Both the position numbers and the translations under genes were made by a program. From Pelobates cultripes (lineage: Eukaryota; Chordata; Amphibia; Anura; Pelobatidae), in NCBI GenBank assembly GCA_933207985.1, contig OW240912.1:107929188-107993187 (forward strand): DNA of 64,000 nt, written 5' to 3'. This document shows, one piece after another, positions 21,691 to 34,733 of the stretch; positions within the stretch are counted from its first letter, which is position 1; the number at the start of each line of letters is the position of its first letter. The notes beneath the pieces were generated by a model that saw nothing but the letters and a program-made list of their open reading frames with translations, did not search any database and was not told where the DNA came from.

Positions 21691-22149
21691 CAGGGGCTTT
21701 TATCCTATGAGGTGTGCCTCCCCTGGGGAGGTGAAAAGGTGTTAGTGGGGAGGTGTGACATTCCTCATTAATATTTTTGTAATTTAGTTTAGAGTAGTTT
21801 AGAGTCCCGATACCCAGATTAAAAAAATGTCAGAGGCATCTGCATAATCAAAAATTGTATAATTGAAGTGTTTGGTACAACAAGGACTGCTGTTATTGTG
21901 TACGGTTGTGTTCGGTAAAATGACGACTAACTGTCTAACTATGCTCAATATGGGTTCACATGCTACTTGGCCTTGAATTGAAAAACTGCTGGGTTTTATG
22001 CACTAACATTAATAATATATTATAAGAATAACAATTCCACGTCAATTACGTAATTTATCCATTATTATTTGATTTCGGAAAGGAGGGGAGGTATGAATTT
22101 TAAGTTTACTTACGGGGAGGTGTGAGACTAAAAAGGCTAAGAACCTCTG
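21691..22149. mobile_element. hAT-like MITE
   Basis: The left end caggggcttttatcc is an imperfect inverted repeat of the right end ggctaagaacctctg, with ggtgtgcctcccc against ggggaggtgtgag subterminally. Flanks tattattg (21,683-21,690) and tattagtg (22,150-22,157) form an 8-bp duplication with one mismatch. No ORF. Confidence 0.75.
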
Positions 22150-22157
22150 TATTAGTG

Positions 22158-22649
22158 GCTCTTAGAAGATGATGGGTTAAATCATTCTCACATATTTAAA
22201 ATAAAAATAACTTCCTTGTTAGTAGGATTACACTTTTTGAGCTAGCACAGAACAGTGTTTATTTATGATGTTGAAAAACTTGGCAAAGAACACTTGCTTT
22301 ATCCTAATAGAGAAAGCGGTGACAGTCCTTTATGATCAGTGACATATAAACTCGCTTCTGATACAGAAAGAATGAAGACTCCACAAACAGAAAACCTGTT
22401 GAATTCCCCACTCCTCACCACCATTCCCTAATTATTTCAATGTGAGTTCTCTGGGATAACTGTAGAGAAGAGTTAAACTTTAAATAGCAAAAGTGGACTG
22501 TACGGTTCCTCCAACAAATTGGGCAATCAGAATCATCTGAGATTTCCATTCCATTTTAGTAGCACAAGAAAATAAATAACTTACTGTTTTCATCCAACAC
22601 AGGCACTCAAGAAAATACACATATCAAAGGACAATGTTACAAGCCACCA
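22158..22649. other. Unassigned interval
   Basis: No recognisable feature. Confidence 0.3.
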
Positions 22650-23089
22650 GTAAAGGAACACTCTGGGCACCATAATAACTACCGAATTAGGCAGTGGAGC
22701 CGCTGATTGGCTAAGAGGCAGTGGAACTGCTCTCAGGCAATCAGTGACTCCCCACCCATTCATAAAAATCCTCCTAAAAAACCCTTCTGTAACCTACCCG
22801 ATTCGAGCGCTTATTCAGATTCTGCCTCCGCAAATGTTTTATGGGGTATTGGGTGGCGTGGCGACGTCCGGCATCAATTAGGCGACCAAAAGTTGCTTAA
22901 CCACCTGGAAGGCCCTCTAGTGGCTCTCTGGTAGACAGCCACTAGAGGTGGAGTTAACCCTGCCAGGTAATTATTGCAGTTTATTGAAAACTACAATAAT
23001 TACTATTGCAGGGTTAAGGGACCTAGAACACTGCACCCAGACCACTTCAATGAGCTGACGTGGTCTGGGTGCCTATAGTGTCCCTTTAC
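22650..23089. mobile_element. TTAA-family MITE (diverged ends)
   Basis: The left end gtaaaggaacactctgggcac and the right end gtgcctatagtgtcccttta are inverted. Contains the ccctctagtggctctctgg block and a caataattactattgcagg fold. Ends read GTAA/TTAC rather than TTAA, so the target site has decayed. Confidence 0.8.
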
Positions 23090-24251
23090 CATCTAATCTT
23101 CTATATGATGTTATTTAAATAAGGAATTCACTTTTATTTCAAACTGATGTGTAATTATTTGATGTTCCTATGGACAATTCACTGATCTTCACAGAAGATT
23201 TCATTCTATTCAAGCCTGAACCAGGACAACCTAGGATCTTTATATAGATGTAAGAAGAACCACATGGAAATACGTAAATAAAAAGATGGGATTTCTAGAG
23301 CTTGTTCAAAGTCTATGTAGCATCTCGGACTTCTCAATCAAGTCTCTTCCTTCTGGCTGTAGGTAGAATGCAGGGAAGTAGTCTTCACAAGTGTCATTTT
23401 TGATGCTGGTGGATATGCAGATCTTGGTCTCAGTCTTAATTTTGTGTGGAAAGGTATCCTGAGGCCAGTCAGCACTGTGTAGTGGTCAGCATTTGTAGTG
23501 GTCTCTTTCAATGTGCCATTTTATCACAGTAAAAGTTCACACATACATAAAATGAAAACAAAAGCAGAAGATAGTGCTCTCTGTATAGCTAACAGAATAT
23601 CTAAGTAAATAATGAAAGGAGGTATGCTCACAAACGGAGCACAGTTCAATCCTATATAGTTTAGGTGGTATATTCCTAACCTAGGAAACCAAAGTATGAA
23701 TCCTCCAGGCAAAAATCTTCATAGATAAAAACAGGAAGGTCCAAATTTGATTTATAGCCAAACTAATAAAACCAAAAGTATAGTATAAAACAACAATAAA
23801 ACACTAACGCAAAAGTGAAACAGCTCATTGATTTACAGCTCATTAGCAAGCACAATATATATGTATTACAAACTATAATTCCACAAGCACTACATGCCAC
23901 TTGAACATGTGTCACTCATGTCTAATCAAACAAATTATATGTGATGAAATCATTTTATTGCAACACCACTACTGATGACATTTCCTTTACTCACTCTGAA
24001 CACTTGCATGTATTATTGATTTTGAGTAACTTATTCAAAGGGAGATGATTCAGGGTTTAAAGGTAAACGCACCATTACAGTTAACGCTGAGGGAAAGAAA
24101 GAGGCTTTGACTGGCCCACCTCAATCCTGTTTTTAACTGTGCCTATGTTTAGTGACATTTTCTATTAAGGCATTTAATTTATCAAATAAACTCAGGTTGC
24201 ATTAACAGGGGAATTTACTGCCTAATTACACTGATCACTTATTTTATTAAT
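23090..24251. other. Unassigned, AT-rich
   Basis: No ORF with family signature, no clear repeats. Confidence 0.3.
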
Positions 24252-24600
24252 TTAAAGGGACACTCCACAACTACAAAAAGTAGTAAAGATATCCGCTAAG
24301 AAAACATGTATGCTTTTAATCATGCATTTTTTCATTGAGACATATCTAATAACAGCTTGCTAAAATGCACATCTCTTGTCTGTAGCCATTGTAAGCCCTC
24401 CTCTTCTAACCCCGCCCAGACTTTCTGTGGCTGTCCAATCACGGACTTCCCAAAGCAGTTCAATGAGAAGTCTTTGCAAGGCAGGTGCTCAATTGCGGCC
24501 TCTTGAGTTTAGCTCAACTGATCTAAACAAACCAGGAAGCAACAGGACCAATTGTCTAAGTGACACATAAGGGAGTGTATGAAGGTTAATCTTTAAAACT
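24252..24600. mobile_element. Probable TTAA MITE (partial)
   Basis: Left terminus ttaaagggacactccac is clear. The right end (ggagtgtatgaaggttaat) is decayed, so the boundary is approximate. Confidence 0.5.
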
Positions 24601-25295
24601 ACCAATTCATATCAAAATCTGTTCTTTCTGTTCAAATCTGTTTTTTCCCCCCTCCTTTTTATTGCGTGATGCTTCCCAATATAGTCACCTGTTAACCGAC
24701 AAGGAAAGGCCCCTATTCCTCGATTCTCACTTGCTTTCCTGACAGTATAACCAGGCTAAAGTTACAGTAAAACACAGCAACCAGAGCCAGGTGTCTAAGT
24801 TCCACCTTATTTTAGAAGATGAATGCATGCAAAATCTCAAGATGAAAATTGCATGAATTGGAGACTGATATGGGAGTAAAAGTGAGATCAAAGTTGAAAA
24901 TAATAATAAGGGGACCTCGGGCTTCAGGGGTTGTGTTGGGAACAAAGTTATTGCTGAACCTTCATCATTTTTTATAACAAATTTATCATCTTTTATAACA
25001 AATTTACCAGGTACAATTAATTAGATTTTTCTATATATTTATAGTATATTCAGATGATAAATTTTGCATTATTGTTATATACAGCCTATTTAAATACTTA
25101 TTAAATGAGTCTGGTTGTACCATAATCTATCCTTGACCAAAAAGCTACGTAAATCCAATTGGATTGCAACAGGATTTACATAACTGACTAGTCATCATAG
25201 TTTATAGCATTGTAAAATGTGCTCCTCCTGAATATTACACACAGAGAGACATAATTCCTCTCTGTTCACTTGATTGTTGAAACAAATTGTAGCAC
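24601..25295. other. Unassigned interval
   Basis: Nothing recognised apart from short AT-rich stretches. Confidence 0.3.
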
Positions 25296-25825
25296 AAAGG
25301 GATATTATAGTTATCAAAACAACTTTAGCTTAATGAAGCAGTTGTGATGTATAGATCATTCCCCTGCAGTCTTATTGCTCAATTCTCTGCCATTTAGGAG
25401 TTAAATCACTCTTGTTTCTGTTTCTGCAGCCCTAGCCACACCTCCCCTGCCTGTGACTCACACAGCCTGTATGAAAAACAATTGTTTCATTTTCAATCAG
25501 ATGTCAACTTGTTTTAGAAGCTTTTATCTCCTGCTCTGTAAATTGAACTTTAATCACACACAGGAGTATCCTGCAGGCTCTATAATACTACTAGCAGAGT
25601 GAGATGAAACATCCTAGAGTAAACAGAATGTGCAGTACCGGAACCTAGGTTATTTTTCTGGAAGTGTTTAGGAAGAATGTGCAAGTCACATGCAAGGAGG
25701 TGTGACCAGGACTGTATAAACAAAGTGATTTCACTTCTAAATGGCAGAGAATTGAGCAGTGAGACGTGATCTATACACCAAAACTGCTTAATTAAGTTGT
25801 TTTGGTGCCTATAGAGTCCCTTTAA
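25296..25825. mobile_element. Fold-back TTAA MITE with ~115-bp arms
   Basis: The left arm 25,296-25,412 (through gtatagatcat and ttgctcaattctctgcc) is the diverged reverse complement of 25,710-25,825, which ends tatagagtccctttaa. The region between arms is unique. No ORF. Confidence 0.8.
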
Positions 25826-27311
25826 GGGTGCCTTTGATGGTACTCACCATCACTGGAAGCATAGGGCTGACACTCCATGTAGGCCCCTGGATGACTGTTA
25901 TGTTTGAGTCACCCTGTGCCCATTATAGGTATTGTTAAATTAGAGGAATGTTTTGTAAAATATCCTGTCTGGCTATGGGACCTATGCAGCACCACCTGCT
26001 GGTGGTAAATGAGTCTGCTACAGTTATGTGTAGCACCGCCTGTTGGTTGCAACAGTTCAGTGCATTAACTAAAAAACAAGACTTGTTCATTTTCATAGTG
26101 TGAGTTGGTGAAAGACATATTCCGTTTGTGTTTCTCTTTCCAAATCCTTGTATGAATATTTTATTATGTTATTATTTTTATGTTGTTTATTACCTGTTAT
26201 TTAGACTTTGTAGTACTTATTATTTTACTTGTGCATGTCACCACATTTTTAAGGTTAAGTCAAAAACTGCTGGTCCTTATTCAAAATAAAATGTTGTGTG
26301 GTAGTTCCATTGTCTTGCCTGGTTTGTTTGGCGATTTCAGTAGCAGAGTTTTCAAACCTGCTTGTTGGTTGTACTATTCCCTGATCCATATTAAGAAAGA
26401 GCTAGGCATGAGTTCCACAAGTGCCTTTGTAAAGGCAGTAGGTGAAAGCATGACAGGCAGAAGACAGGATTCCAGATTGGGAGAAGGACAGGTAGAGGGG
26501 GTATACCTGCCTGGGAGACGGAGGCAAGGGCACAAGGGTCTATACCTGCTTTGGAGGACAACCTCTTCTGGAGGTCAGCCCTGCTGAAGTCTCTGTAGCT
26601 TCTGGTTTGACCCCTGGTCTCAGTAACGAACGGTCTTCGCTGGTAGCCCCACATCCCCTGTGGAATTTTGTCACAGTGGCAGTAAGAGGAGCCAGCAAAT
26701 TTTTAGCAAATTGGCAATTACTAACAAATGTTCTGCTTCCTTTAACTAAACCACATTTCCAAGACAACAGTTCAAAATCCTCAATTCCAAGTGTATTTGT
26801 CTAGACACAGAACACAGAATCTTTAACTTTTTGAATACCTGCTCCTGAACCCTGAATCCAAAGAATGTCAGTAACTATGTTGTATTCCAACACTTGTCAA
26901 TACTCCTTTATATGTTGAAATTTGAATTTTTATAGAATTCTGTCAAATATGTGACAGTCATTTTGCTTTATTTCTCTATATATTCTTTTTTAACTACTGC
27001 TTGTCTCATTTGGTTTTGCTCATCACATTTCTTTCTTTTCTCTGTTTTTTTTTTTTATTATTTCTATGCCAAACTTTATTGTGAAAATACATTTGCACCA
27101 TTGTATGTTTAAGGTCATGGAATTAAAAACAATGACAATACGAGATTAGCCCTGTTTCTATCTGTGTCTCATGGCACTAGAGCAGCAAGTTTGAAGCCAG
27201 TCCTTTTAGTCCCAGCTTCATGAATATGCCATAGGGACAGAGCTGAGCAATCACTAAATCCTGAACCTATGGGTTGTGTCAGAATTGATCTGAACACCAC
27301 TGCCTTTGGGA
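25826..27311. other. Unassigned, possibly a decayed LTR or retroelement
   Basis: Two related blocks occur near 25,988 (gcagcaccacctgctgg) and 26,031 (tagcaccgcctgttgg). A polyadenylation-like AATAAA lies at about 26,286. A 135-residue frame at 26,180-26,587 has no recognisable domain. No terminus could be established. Confidence 0.3.
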
Positions 27312-27658
27312 TTAAAGGATCACTATAGTGCCAGGAAAACAAACTCGTTTTCCTGGCACTATAGTGTTAATAGGTCCCTCCCACCCTCATGGCCCCCCTT
27401 CCGCCGGGCTCAAAGGGGAGGAAGGGGTGAAAGGCTTACATATCTCCAGCGCTGGGGACTCTCCTCCTGACGTCATCGGCTGAATGCGCATGTGCGTCAA
27501 GAGCCGCTCGCGCATTCAGTCAGTCCATAGGAAAGCATTCTCAATGCCTTCCTATGGACACTGGCATCTCGGAAGCGCCTCTAGCGGCTGTCAATGACCT
27601 GGCACCCAGACCACTTCATTAAGCTGAAGTGGTCTGGGTGCCTATAGTGGTCCTTTAA
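27312..27658. mobile_element. TTAA-flanked MITE (family M)
   Basis: TTAA at 27,312 and 27,655. The left end is itself a hairpin (actatagtgccaggaaaac and its complement). The right end is gaagtggtctgggtgcc then tatagtggtccttt. Contains the tgaatgcgcatgtgcg and ctctagcggctgtc blocks. Confidence 0.9.
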
Positions 27659-29195
27659 GGATTTGACACTCCTGAATTAGGTTGTCAAGTATCAAAACAT
27701 CTTAGAAATTACTTTGATAGATGCATGTACAAAATGTTAAAGAAACACTCCACATCCATGAAGCACGTTAGCTTGTGTAATAGCAGTAATACATTAAAAA
27801 AAGCAAAACATGATTTAAATTTATAAAAAGAAGAAAAAAAATCTAAACATGAAGACACATAAATATAGTTTCAACTTACTTTGTTGCTTTGCAGTTGACT
27901 GCTTACTTTGCAAGCATACAGGGAGTATGCTACATTTTACAATTAATTCTCACTGCCTTTAGAAATAACACTGTATAGCTTTTTTTCATAACCACTTCCT
28001 CCTTTGGGAGAGTGCTACACAGCTGGGGTTGAGCAAAATCTGGATTATGGATAACTCCTTCCCACCACTGTAAAGTATGTAATCCTGTGGTATGTCATCA
28101 TCAGAGAGACCAAAACTATTTATAAATGCAATTCGGCTTACAGCTAGTTATGTTCCTGCCATTTAGGGCAGGGTTTCTTAACTCCTGGATCTTGATTTAA
28201 AATCGGGTCCCTTATTATATGTATTTAATGTCTTTGTTTGTCAATATGTCTACGTACTCTATTGTCTAAAATGTATTTTATAAAACTAATAAAAAGATTA
28301 AATATGCTATTTTATTCAGCCCTCAATATTCACAATAGGCTCATCATTGTCATGTATTTACTAACTATAAATAATTTACGGTAGCAGCACTGCATTCCCT
28401 GGTGCCGTGGAGGCTATTTTGATACTAGAAAAAGATTTTTGAAGAGTTTCAAATAATTCATTATTTTACGTATTCATGTCTCTACTTAGTTTTAGTGCCC
28501 CACCCCAGCCTGCAAAAAAACAAACAAACATAAACAAATTAACCTCCTTTCAAGTGTCATGTCTCCCAAGGCCTCCTCCTAGCGTGATGTCATCCTGGAT
28601 GATGGCCCTCGCCGTGATGAACCTATGATTCTTGCATGCAATAATTTTCTATGGAAGACTGTGATGGCACAGCGTGTGTGAGCATGACGTCACAGTATGA
28701 TAGGGTATGAGAGCCAGGATTTACAGTCCTGGCAATCATACCCAGAGGGCTTTGAGACGTGGATTAGAGCTGTGCTTCCAAGCCTTGTAAATACTAAAAT
28801 ATTTTGATATGGGGCCATTAGGGAGGGTGCACCAAATGTAGGCACTTAAGCACCTTCATAACAATAGTGAGTGCAGTGTTCCTTTAATTTTAAAATGGAA
28901 TAATGGTTTACCAAGCTAATACCAAGGACATAATATGTCCCTTATCAAAGTTTAAGAGACACTAAATTAATGGTGTAATAATGTGCTTTCAACCAGCATT
29001 TGGGCAAACACAATATATCAGTTTCTCTGGAAAGCAAAATAAATGCTTATAATCACGGATCAAGTATATTCTTTCAATTTTATCACATTGATCACACACA
29101 TTATACATTTAAACATGGAAACTGTGAATTATAACCACTTTAGAGCATTCTCACAAGTGCAATATTTTACTGGATATTTAAATACAAGGCTCAGT
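27659..29195. other. Unassigned interval
   Basis: An aaagaaacactccac MITE-like start at 27,740 and gtgttcctttaat at about 28,880 hint at an old TTAA element, too decayed to define. No gene seen. Confidence 0.3.
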
Positions 29196-29199
29196 GGTG

Positions 29200-29651
29200 G
29201 AACTACAGCGGTCGCAGGGGTCGCATTTGTGACCGGGCTAGTCACTTCAGGGGGCCCGACCTCCCTGCAGACCCCTGTGACTAGGTGCCTGCCGGCCATG
29301 TGTTGCGGGTCCGGCCCGCGCGGTGGAACCGCCGGGGTTACACGTTAAGGGGCCAAGGCTGTTAGGGCCACCTGATGGAAATGAATTTCAAGGGGGCCCG
29401 GTCAGTGCTGCTGCACTTTAACAGCACGACAGGGCCCCCTATGATGACATCAGACGCTGGGAGGAAGTGACTGCCCTGGTCACTTCCTCCCAGCAACCAC
29501 TGGGAGCCGCGTGGGAGGAAGAGGGAGAGGAGAGAGTCAGAGTGGGAACTCTGACTCCCATCAGGCTGAGCCACTGGACCCAAGGGAAAGTCGCCCTCCT
29601 GCATTTAAAAGGTAGGAAACAGGAGAGTGACTTAAACATTTTGTATGTGTG

Positions 29652-29698
<47 letters not shown>

Positions 29699-29960
29699 TT
29701 ATGTGTGTATGTGTGTCTGTATGTATGTATGTATGTGTATATGTCTGTGTGTATGTATGTATATCTGTATGTATGGGTCTCTGTGTATGTGTTTGTATGT
29801 GTGTCTGTATGTATGTGTGTGTTTGTGTATATGTGTGTTTGTATGTATGGTGTATGTATGTGTATATTTTTGTCTGCATGTGTGGGGGGGATGTATGGGG
29901 GGAGGGGCTCAGGACAATTTTCACACTGGGGCCCTGTGGTTTCTAGTTACACCTCTGACA
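29200..29960 (+). repeat. Composite repeat with (AT)n and TG-rich interior (family G)
   Basis: Starts agtggtggaactacagcgg and ends ttctagttacacctctga, imperfectly inverted and resembling hAT termini. Between them are GC-rich blocks (gggcccgacctccctgcag), a tgggaggaagtgactgc block with its inverted cacttcctcccagc, a pure (AT)n run at about 29,655-29,694 and TG/TATG repeats to 29,885. A sister copy lies at 58,180-59,130. Confidence 0.7.
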
Positions 29961-31344
29961 GGGCCCCACTCCTGAAAGCCTAGTTCCTCTTGGGAAGCAG
30001 ATATCTGGTCTCTTTATCCTAAAATAGTGATCATATTATAATTGATAAAAAAAATATTTGGTGTGGATTAGTGTATAAAAGAGCTTCTTCACAATGAAAT
30101 GCTGCCATGAATGCCTTTAGAAATGTTTGTGTAAATAACATATATGATTTCTGTTTGTGTGATATAGTGCATTGGTTTAACCAAGAATCAATAGTTCATG
30201 AAGTCACCTAAACAACTTACTTAATGCTATGTCCTGTTGCCTTTTATGGTCCATCTCTAGACCCTCCTTCTAAAATAACTGTTGTTAAAGCACTTGAGCA
30301 AGCTCTTCAATCATAAAGTATAATTGAAGGAGGCTGGGCTATGTGGCTAGTGCCAAATCTAGCACAACTACCTCCTCCTTCCCCCCATGTCAAGCTGATC
30401 CTTATATACAGTACCAGTACATGGCTTTAACTACAAGAAATGACCGCGTCTTAATTTAAATACACCAAAGAATTGTATGGGGAAGGTGATGTAAAATATG
30501 CCTGTGTTTGGCAGGATGGTCTTAAAGTCGGGTTCCAGAGTTCCCATAATGTATAGCACAAGCAAGTTTTTAGAAATGCTCACACTAACTGTATTTAGAA
30601 TACTGAGCCAATGGGCATAATGCTCTGCTTATGTGCAGCCCTGTGAAGGGAAGGTCAGCACAATGAGCATGCCAGGCTGATATGCCACTTTTTTCAGACA
30701 GGGCTATCTCTTTTGGTATTGCCAGTGACACAAATTGTATCACAAGCATACCCTATTCGTATTTCCCTCCATCTCTGTCCATGTTTAATAGTTTCCAATG
30801 TTCTGACTTACATGCAAGCAAATAAGATTCTCTGGAGGGATAATGGGGCAAGTGAATGGTCACCACATAGTCTTGCAAATGGGGTTGTGGTCTTGCAAAA
30901 ACTACAGTCCTTGTACTTCATAGTGTAATGACAGGCCACATTTCAGAGTTCAAATTTCAATATTCAGATTTTTAGACTTTGTTTGAACTCATAATTTAGT
31001 TAATCTGTCAATGCAATGCAATCTACTATTCTACAAACCAATTGAGACAAAAGCCGACAAATCCAGTTCTACCAAAAATATAGACTTTTTTGAGGTTCAA
31101 AAGAACGCCATCTAAACCACTGTGAAGTCAACTTATGTTTTCTTCTCTACAAATATCACATGAGCAATTGGGATGACTAGTTTTACTAATTCAGGAAAGG
31201 GCTGTTCTTTTGACATGCTCCCTTTCTAATCACTCAATATGTAAGTAGTAAATCTAACCAACACAGCAGGCTGGTTTTATTTAAAAAAAAAAAAAAAAAA
31301 ATCCTGAACATCTTATATACTTACTGGCCCTTGCAATTACTATT
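29961..31344. other. Unassigned interval
   Basis: No gene or clear repeat except an A-run at about 31,282-31,300. Confidence 0.3.
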
Positions 31345-31486
31345 ATTATTATTTATAAAACACCAACAAATTCCACAACACTGTATAATGGATGGACTAG
31401 CAGACAAGTATTTGCAACAAGTCGAGTTGGACACACAGGAACAGAGTGTGCTGAAGGCCCTGCTTCACCAAGTTTACATTCTAGAG
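31345..31486 (-). mobile_element. L2-like LINE 3' tail
   Basis: The ttattattatttataaaac start followed by caccaacaaattccacaacac, gttggacacacaggaac and tgaaggccctgcttcacc is the inverted 3' end of L2-type LINEs, which end in gcgctatataaataat. It is interrupted at tctagag by the hAT MITE and resumes after 32,846. Confidence 0.7.
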
Positions 31487-32844
31487 CAGTGGTTTCCAAC
31501 CCTATCCTCAAGTACCCCCTAACAGTCCAGGATTTAGGGATTACCCTATTCTGTCCATTGGTGGATCCGGGGGGGGGGGACACAACGGAGCAATTGCCCC
31601 CCCGAGATTCTCACCTGCCGACTAATGCAGGGCTGGCATTGTCCAAGCGCCAGCCCTGCTATGTGCCTGCGGACACCCTCCCCCCCGGTCCTCAGGCACA
31701 TTTCTGACAGCTGGCAGGGGAGGGAGAGAGGACCCGGGAGCTCAGTCTGCAGCTCCTCCGGGTCCTCCTCTAGCGAGCACGGAGCGTTGCCTCGGTTACC
31801 ACGGCAACGCTCCAAATCTTGCGAGAGTGAACTCTAGCTCTGGAGCGTGGGCTAGACTTCACTCCACACTGGAACCACCAGGGATTCCCACTGGGACCAC
31901 CAAGGACGGAGAAATGTCCCCTCTTCTCCTCAATAAAGGTAAGAAGGGAGGGGGGGGGACATCAATATATTTATTTTATTAAATACATTTTTTTTTATTA
32001 AAAAGCCTCCCTACCCTCCTCCCCCCATACACAAATACACTGCCCCCCATACACACACACACACACTGACGCCATACACACACACACACACTGCCCCCAT
32101 ACACACACACACACTGCCCCCATACACACACCGCACACCCATACACACACTGCCCCCCAATACTGCACACCCATACACACACTGCACCACAAACACTGCA
32201 CACCCATACACACACAGACACATACAGTGCCCTACACACACATTGCCCCACACACACACAACCCCACTATACATACAGTACCCCCCATACACACACTGCC
32301 CCCACACATAAAGTGCCCTCCTCATACACACACTGCCCCACACAGACATACAGTGCCCCAAACACACATACAGTGCTCCCCATACACACACTGCCACCCT
32401 CACACACACACACACACTGCCCCACATATACACTGCCCCCTAGCACACACTGCAACCCTGACATACACTGCCGCCCTCACGCACTCACACACACACTGCA
32501 CCTTTCACACACACTTCACCCTAACACACACCACTGCTCCTATGCCCTATATCCCAGCAGAACCCAGGTAAGTTGTCAAACTGTTCTTAAACGGTATGAC
32601 TACTTACTCTGGGGTGGAATCCTGGCACTACTGGCACCATAACTACTACACTGAGCTGTAGTGGTTATTGTGCCAGGATTATTTATTTAAATAATCTACA
32701 AGTGCCCCTCCCGAGATCAGGCTCTGGATCCGCCACTGATTCTGTCTAAAGTGCGTTTTTTCTAAGAACACCTTAGATACAACAAGGTAATCCCTAAATC
32801 CTGGACTGTTAGAGGGTACTTGAGGGCTCGGTTGGGAACCACTG
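31487..32844. mobile_element. hAT MITE (outer level of nest)
   Basis: The left arm cagtggtttccaaccc, through aacagtccaggatttaggg, is mirrored by cctggactgttagaggg through ggttgggaaccactg on the right. Flanking tctagag on both sides (31,480-31,486 and 32,847-32,853) indicates a 7-8 bp duplication. It is split by the inner element at 31,556. Confidence 0.88.
31556..32738. mobile_element. hAT element with core module (inner level of nest)
   Basis: The left end cattggtggatcc and the right end ggatccgccactg are inverted. Perfect 8-bp duplication attctgtc at 31,548-31,555 and 32,739-32,746. Inside, in order: gcaatgccagccctgc-type hairpin DNA, an X-box-like hairpin (31,786-31,812), a ggaaccaccagggattcc block, AAGGTAAG at 31,936, a purine block, AT-rich DNA, the CA/CCCC minisatellite (32,030-32,560) and the subterminal block shared with 9,320-9,540. 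No transposase. Confidence 0.93.
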
Positions 32845-32854
32845 TATCTAGAGC

Positions 32855-32989
32855 AATACATAGTTTTACTCTTGTGATGCTTGATAGGAACCAAACAGCT
32901 AAGCAAAGACCATAAAAGCTGGGTTTGATAAATTTTCACTGCAAAATATAAGGATTTAAGGGAATTGTTTGATATCCTGAAAAGTATAG
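32855..32989. other. L2/Penelope junction DNA
   Basis: Short continuation after the nest; no independent feature. Confidence 0.3.
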
Positions 32990-33340
32990 TAAAATTGTGA
33001 TAAATGTAGACTCACAAGTAAAAAAGTATTTGATTACTAGTGAATCTACATTTGTAGTGGATCTATTTAAATGCCCTTCCTGCCTGATTGATATCGGTGA
33101 GACCACTAATAAAACAAAGATCATATGTCTAAATGTAGATCAGACATTCGCGCCATGAAAACTCATAAATCAGTGCCAGCTAATTTTTGCTCCTATAATC
33201 ACACAGTATCACAAATGAAATGACATTGCTTATGTATCCATACAGTTGTGGGGGGAAACAGACAAAACATTTCTTTAAATATGGGATGTGTTCTGGGTCC
33301 ATAAATTGGATTGCTTGGAACCTAAAGGATTTTATTGTGA
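32990..33340 (+). pseudogene. Penelope-like element, GIY-YIG endonuclease remnant
   Basis: Plus-strand translation in shifting frames shows a CPSCLIDIGETTNKTK segment (about 33,075-33,120), then, after a frameshift, RSDIRAMKTHKSVPANF (about 33,139-33,190), then, after a stop, a GGK...INWIAWNLKDF segment (about 33,250-33,330). The order and spacing match the C-terminal GIY-YIG-like endonuclease of Penelope-like retroelements, which nicks the target DNA: a CPC-like segment, a GET, an R...H/SDIR block, and a C-terminal W/L..LxPKGLN-like tail. At least two frame breaks make it non-functional. The RT domain is not seen. The copy is short and old, so subclade is not assignable. Confidence 0.7.
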
Positions 33341-33621
33341 CTTTGATCTTCACTTATTTTTATAAGTTTGGGAATGATAATGTCATAGGTTTATTGTACA
33401 TCACAATTATTTTTGGTAGTGATCATTTTATAATTTTTCCTTTTTTCTCTTTAGATTATCATACCAACAAGGGATACCCTACTTTTTTTATTTTTATATG
33501 TGGTGACTATGATGCACTGTGTGCAAAGTTACAAATACCAGATGTATCTAACCATATTTTGTATGCTGCAAGAGTGTAGAATTTCGATTGATGTAGTTCT
33601 CAGTATGACAGGATATGTCTG

Positions 33622-34733
33622 TCTTCCTTTAAGGACGGAGGCAATTGTACACGTTTTAAACAAAACAAAACCTGGAATTTGCGCTGTCTGTTCAAACACA
33701 ATTCACCTCTTTCATATTGTGCACCAACACTTATTATATATTATATGTTCAGGAGAAACAGAGCTTTCATTTCTCATTCAAACATTTCGCATGACATTTT
33801 AACTGTAAATATCATAATACTGTTAGCTTTTGCTGCAATAAAACACACATATTTGTATTCAGCAAAGTCTCACGTGTACAACAGTAACCCACATGTACAG
33901 GGTTTATGGGTTTTTGGAAAGTTACAGGGTTAAAAATAGGGCTTTCCCCATTTACAGTTTTTACATATTAAAATTTGCCAGATTTCTTTGCTGGGCCTAT
34001 GTTTCCTTTGAGACTGTATGGCAGCCCAGAAATGAAAATTAGCCCCATCATGGCATACCATTTGAAAAAGTAGACAATCCAGGGTTTTTAAAATGGGGTA
34101 TGCCTGGTCTTTTTTTACTAGCCACTTAGAGACAACGTTGGCCAAAGTTAGCGTTCATTTTTAAGATATTTTTTCACAAATAAACTGCCCTTTCATCAAT
34201 GATATCATCAGCATTATATGTTTTATTGCTCTTAAACACTCATATTTGTGTTCAGTAGTGTCTCACAAGTACAACAGTGCCCCCCATGTCCATGTTTCAT
34301 GGTGTTTTGGAAAGTTACAGGGTCAAATATAAGGCTTGCCCATTTCCGTTTTTGCACATTGAAATTTGCCAGATTGGTTATGTTGCTTTTGAGACCGTAT
34401 AGTAGCCAAGCAATGAGAATTAGCCCAATCATGGCATATCATTTCAGAAAAAAAAAAAACAACCCAGGGTATTTAATTATTTTGATTTCATTTTCCTAGC
34501 ACTAGGCAGTCCCCCTTCAGGCATCTCCATAGCCTGCTATTGGACCATTTGATCACTCTGTGAGCGATCACATGGTCCCCGGGGACCTGATTTGCCAGGT
34601 GAGGACTGCAGGGGCTGTCAGGCAGTCCTCCTAAAGAGGTTCGTGGGGAGTTGAGTTATATCCCACCGCAAAGACTTTAAAGAACATTAGAATGGGGGTG
34701 GCATGGAATGCTGTAACAGCAGGAAGAGGTTAA
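33622..34733. mobile_element. Diverged TTAACCCC fold-back element (family F)
   Basis: Follows the 42,155 copy from the aaggacggaggcaattgtacacg-type start through cacctctttcatattgtg, cagcaaagtctcacgtgtac, agtagacaatccagggt and acaaacaaata-type modules, ending near ggaagaggttaagaag. Older and shorter than the other copies. Confidence 0.7.

Noticed and set aside
26180..26587. 135-residue plus-strand frame as a possible gene
   Set aside because: No recognisable domain, no upstream promoter-like or splice context; within decayed repeats.
29640..29890. (AT)n followed by TG repeats as a possible regulatory or origin element
   Set aside because: Ordinary microsatellite inside a repeat family; nothing beyond base composition supports a function.
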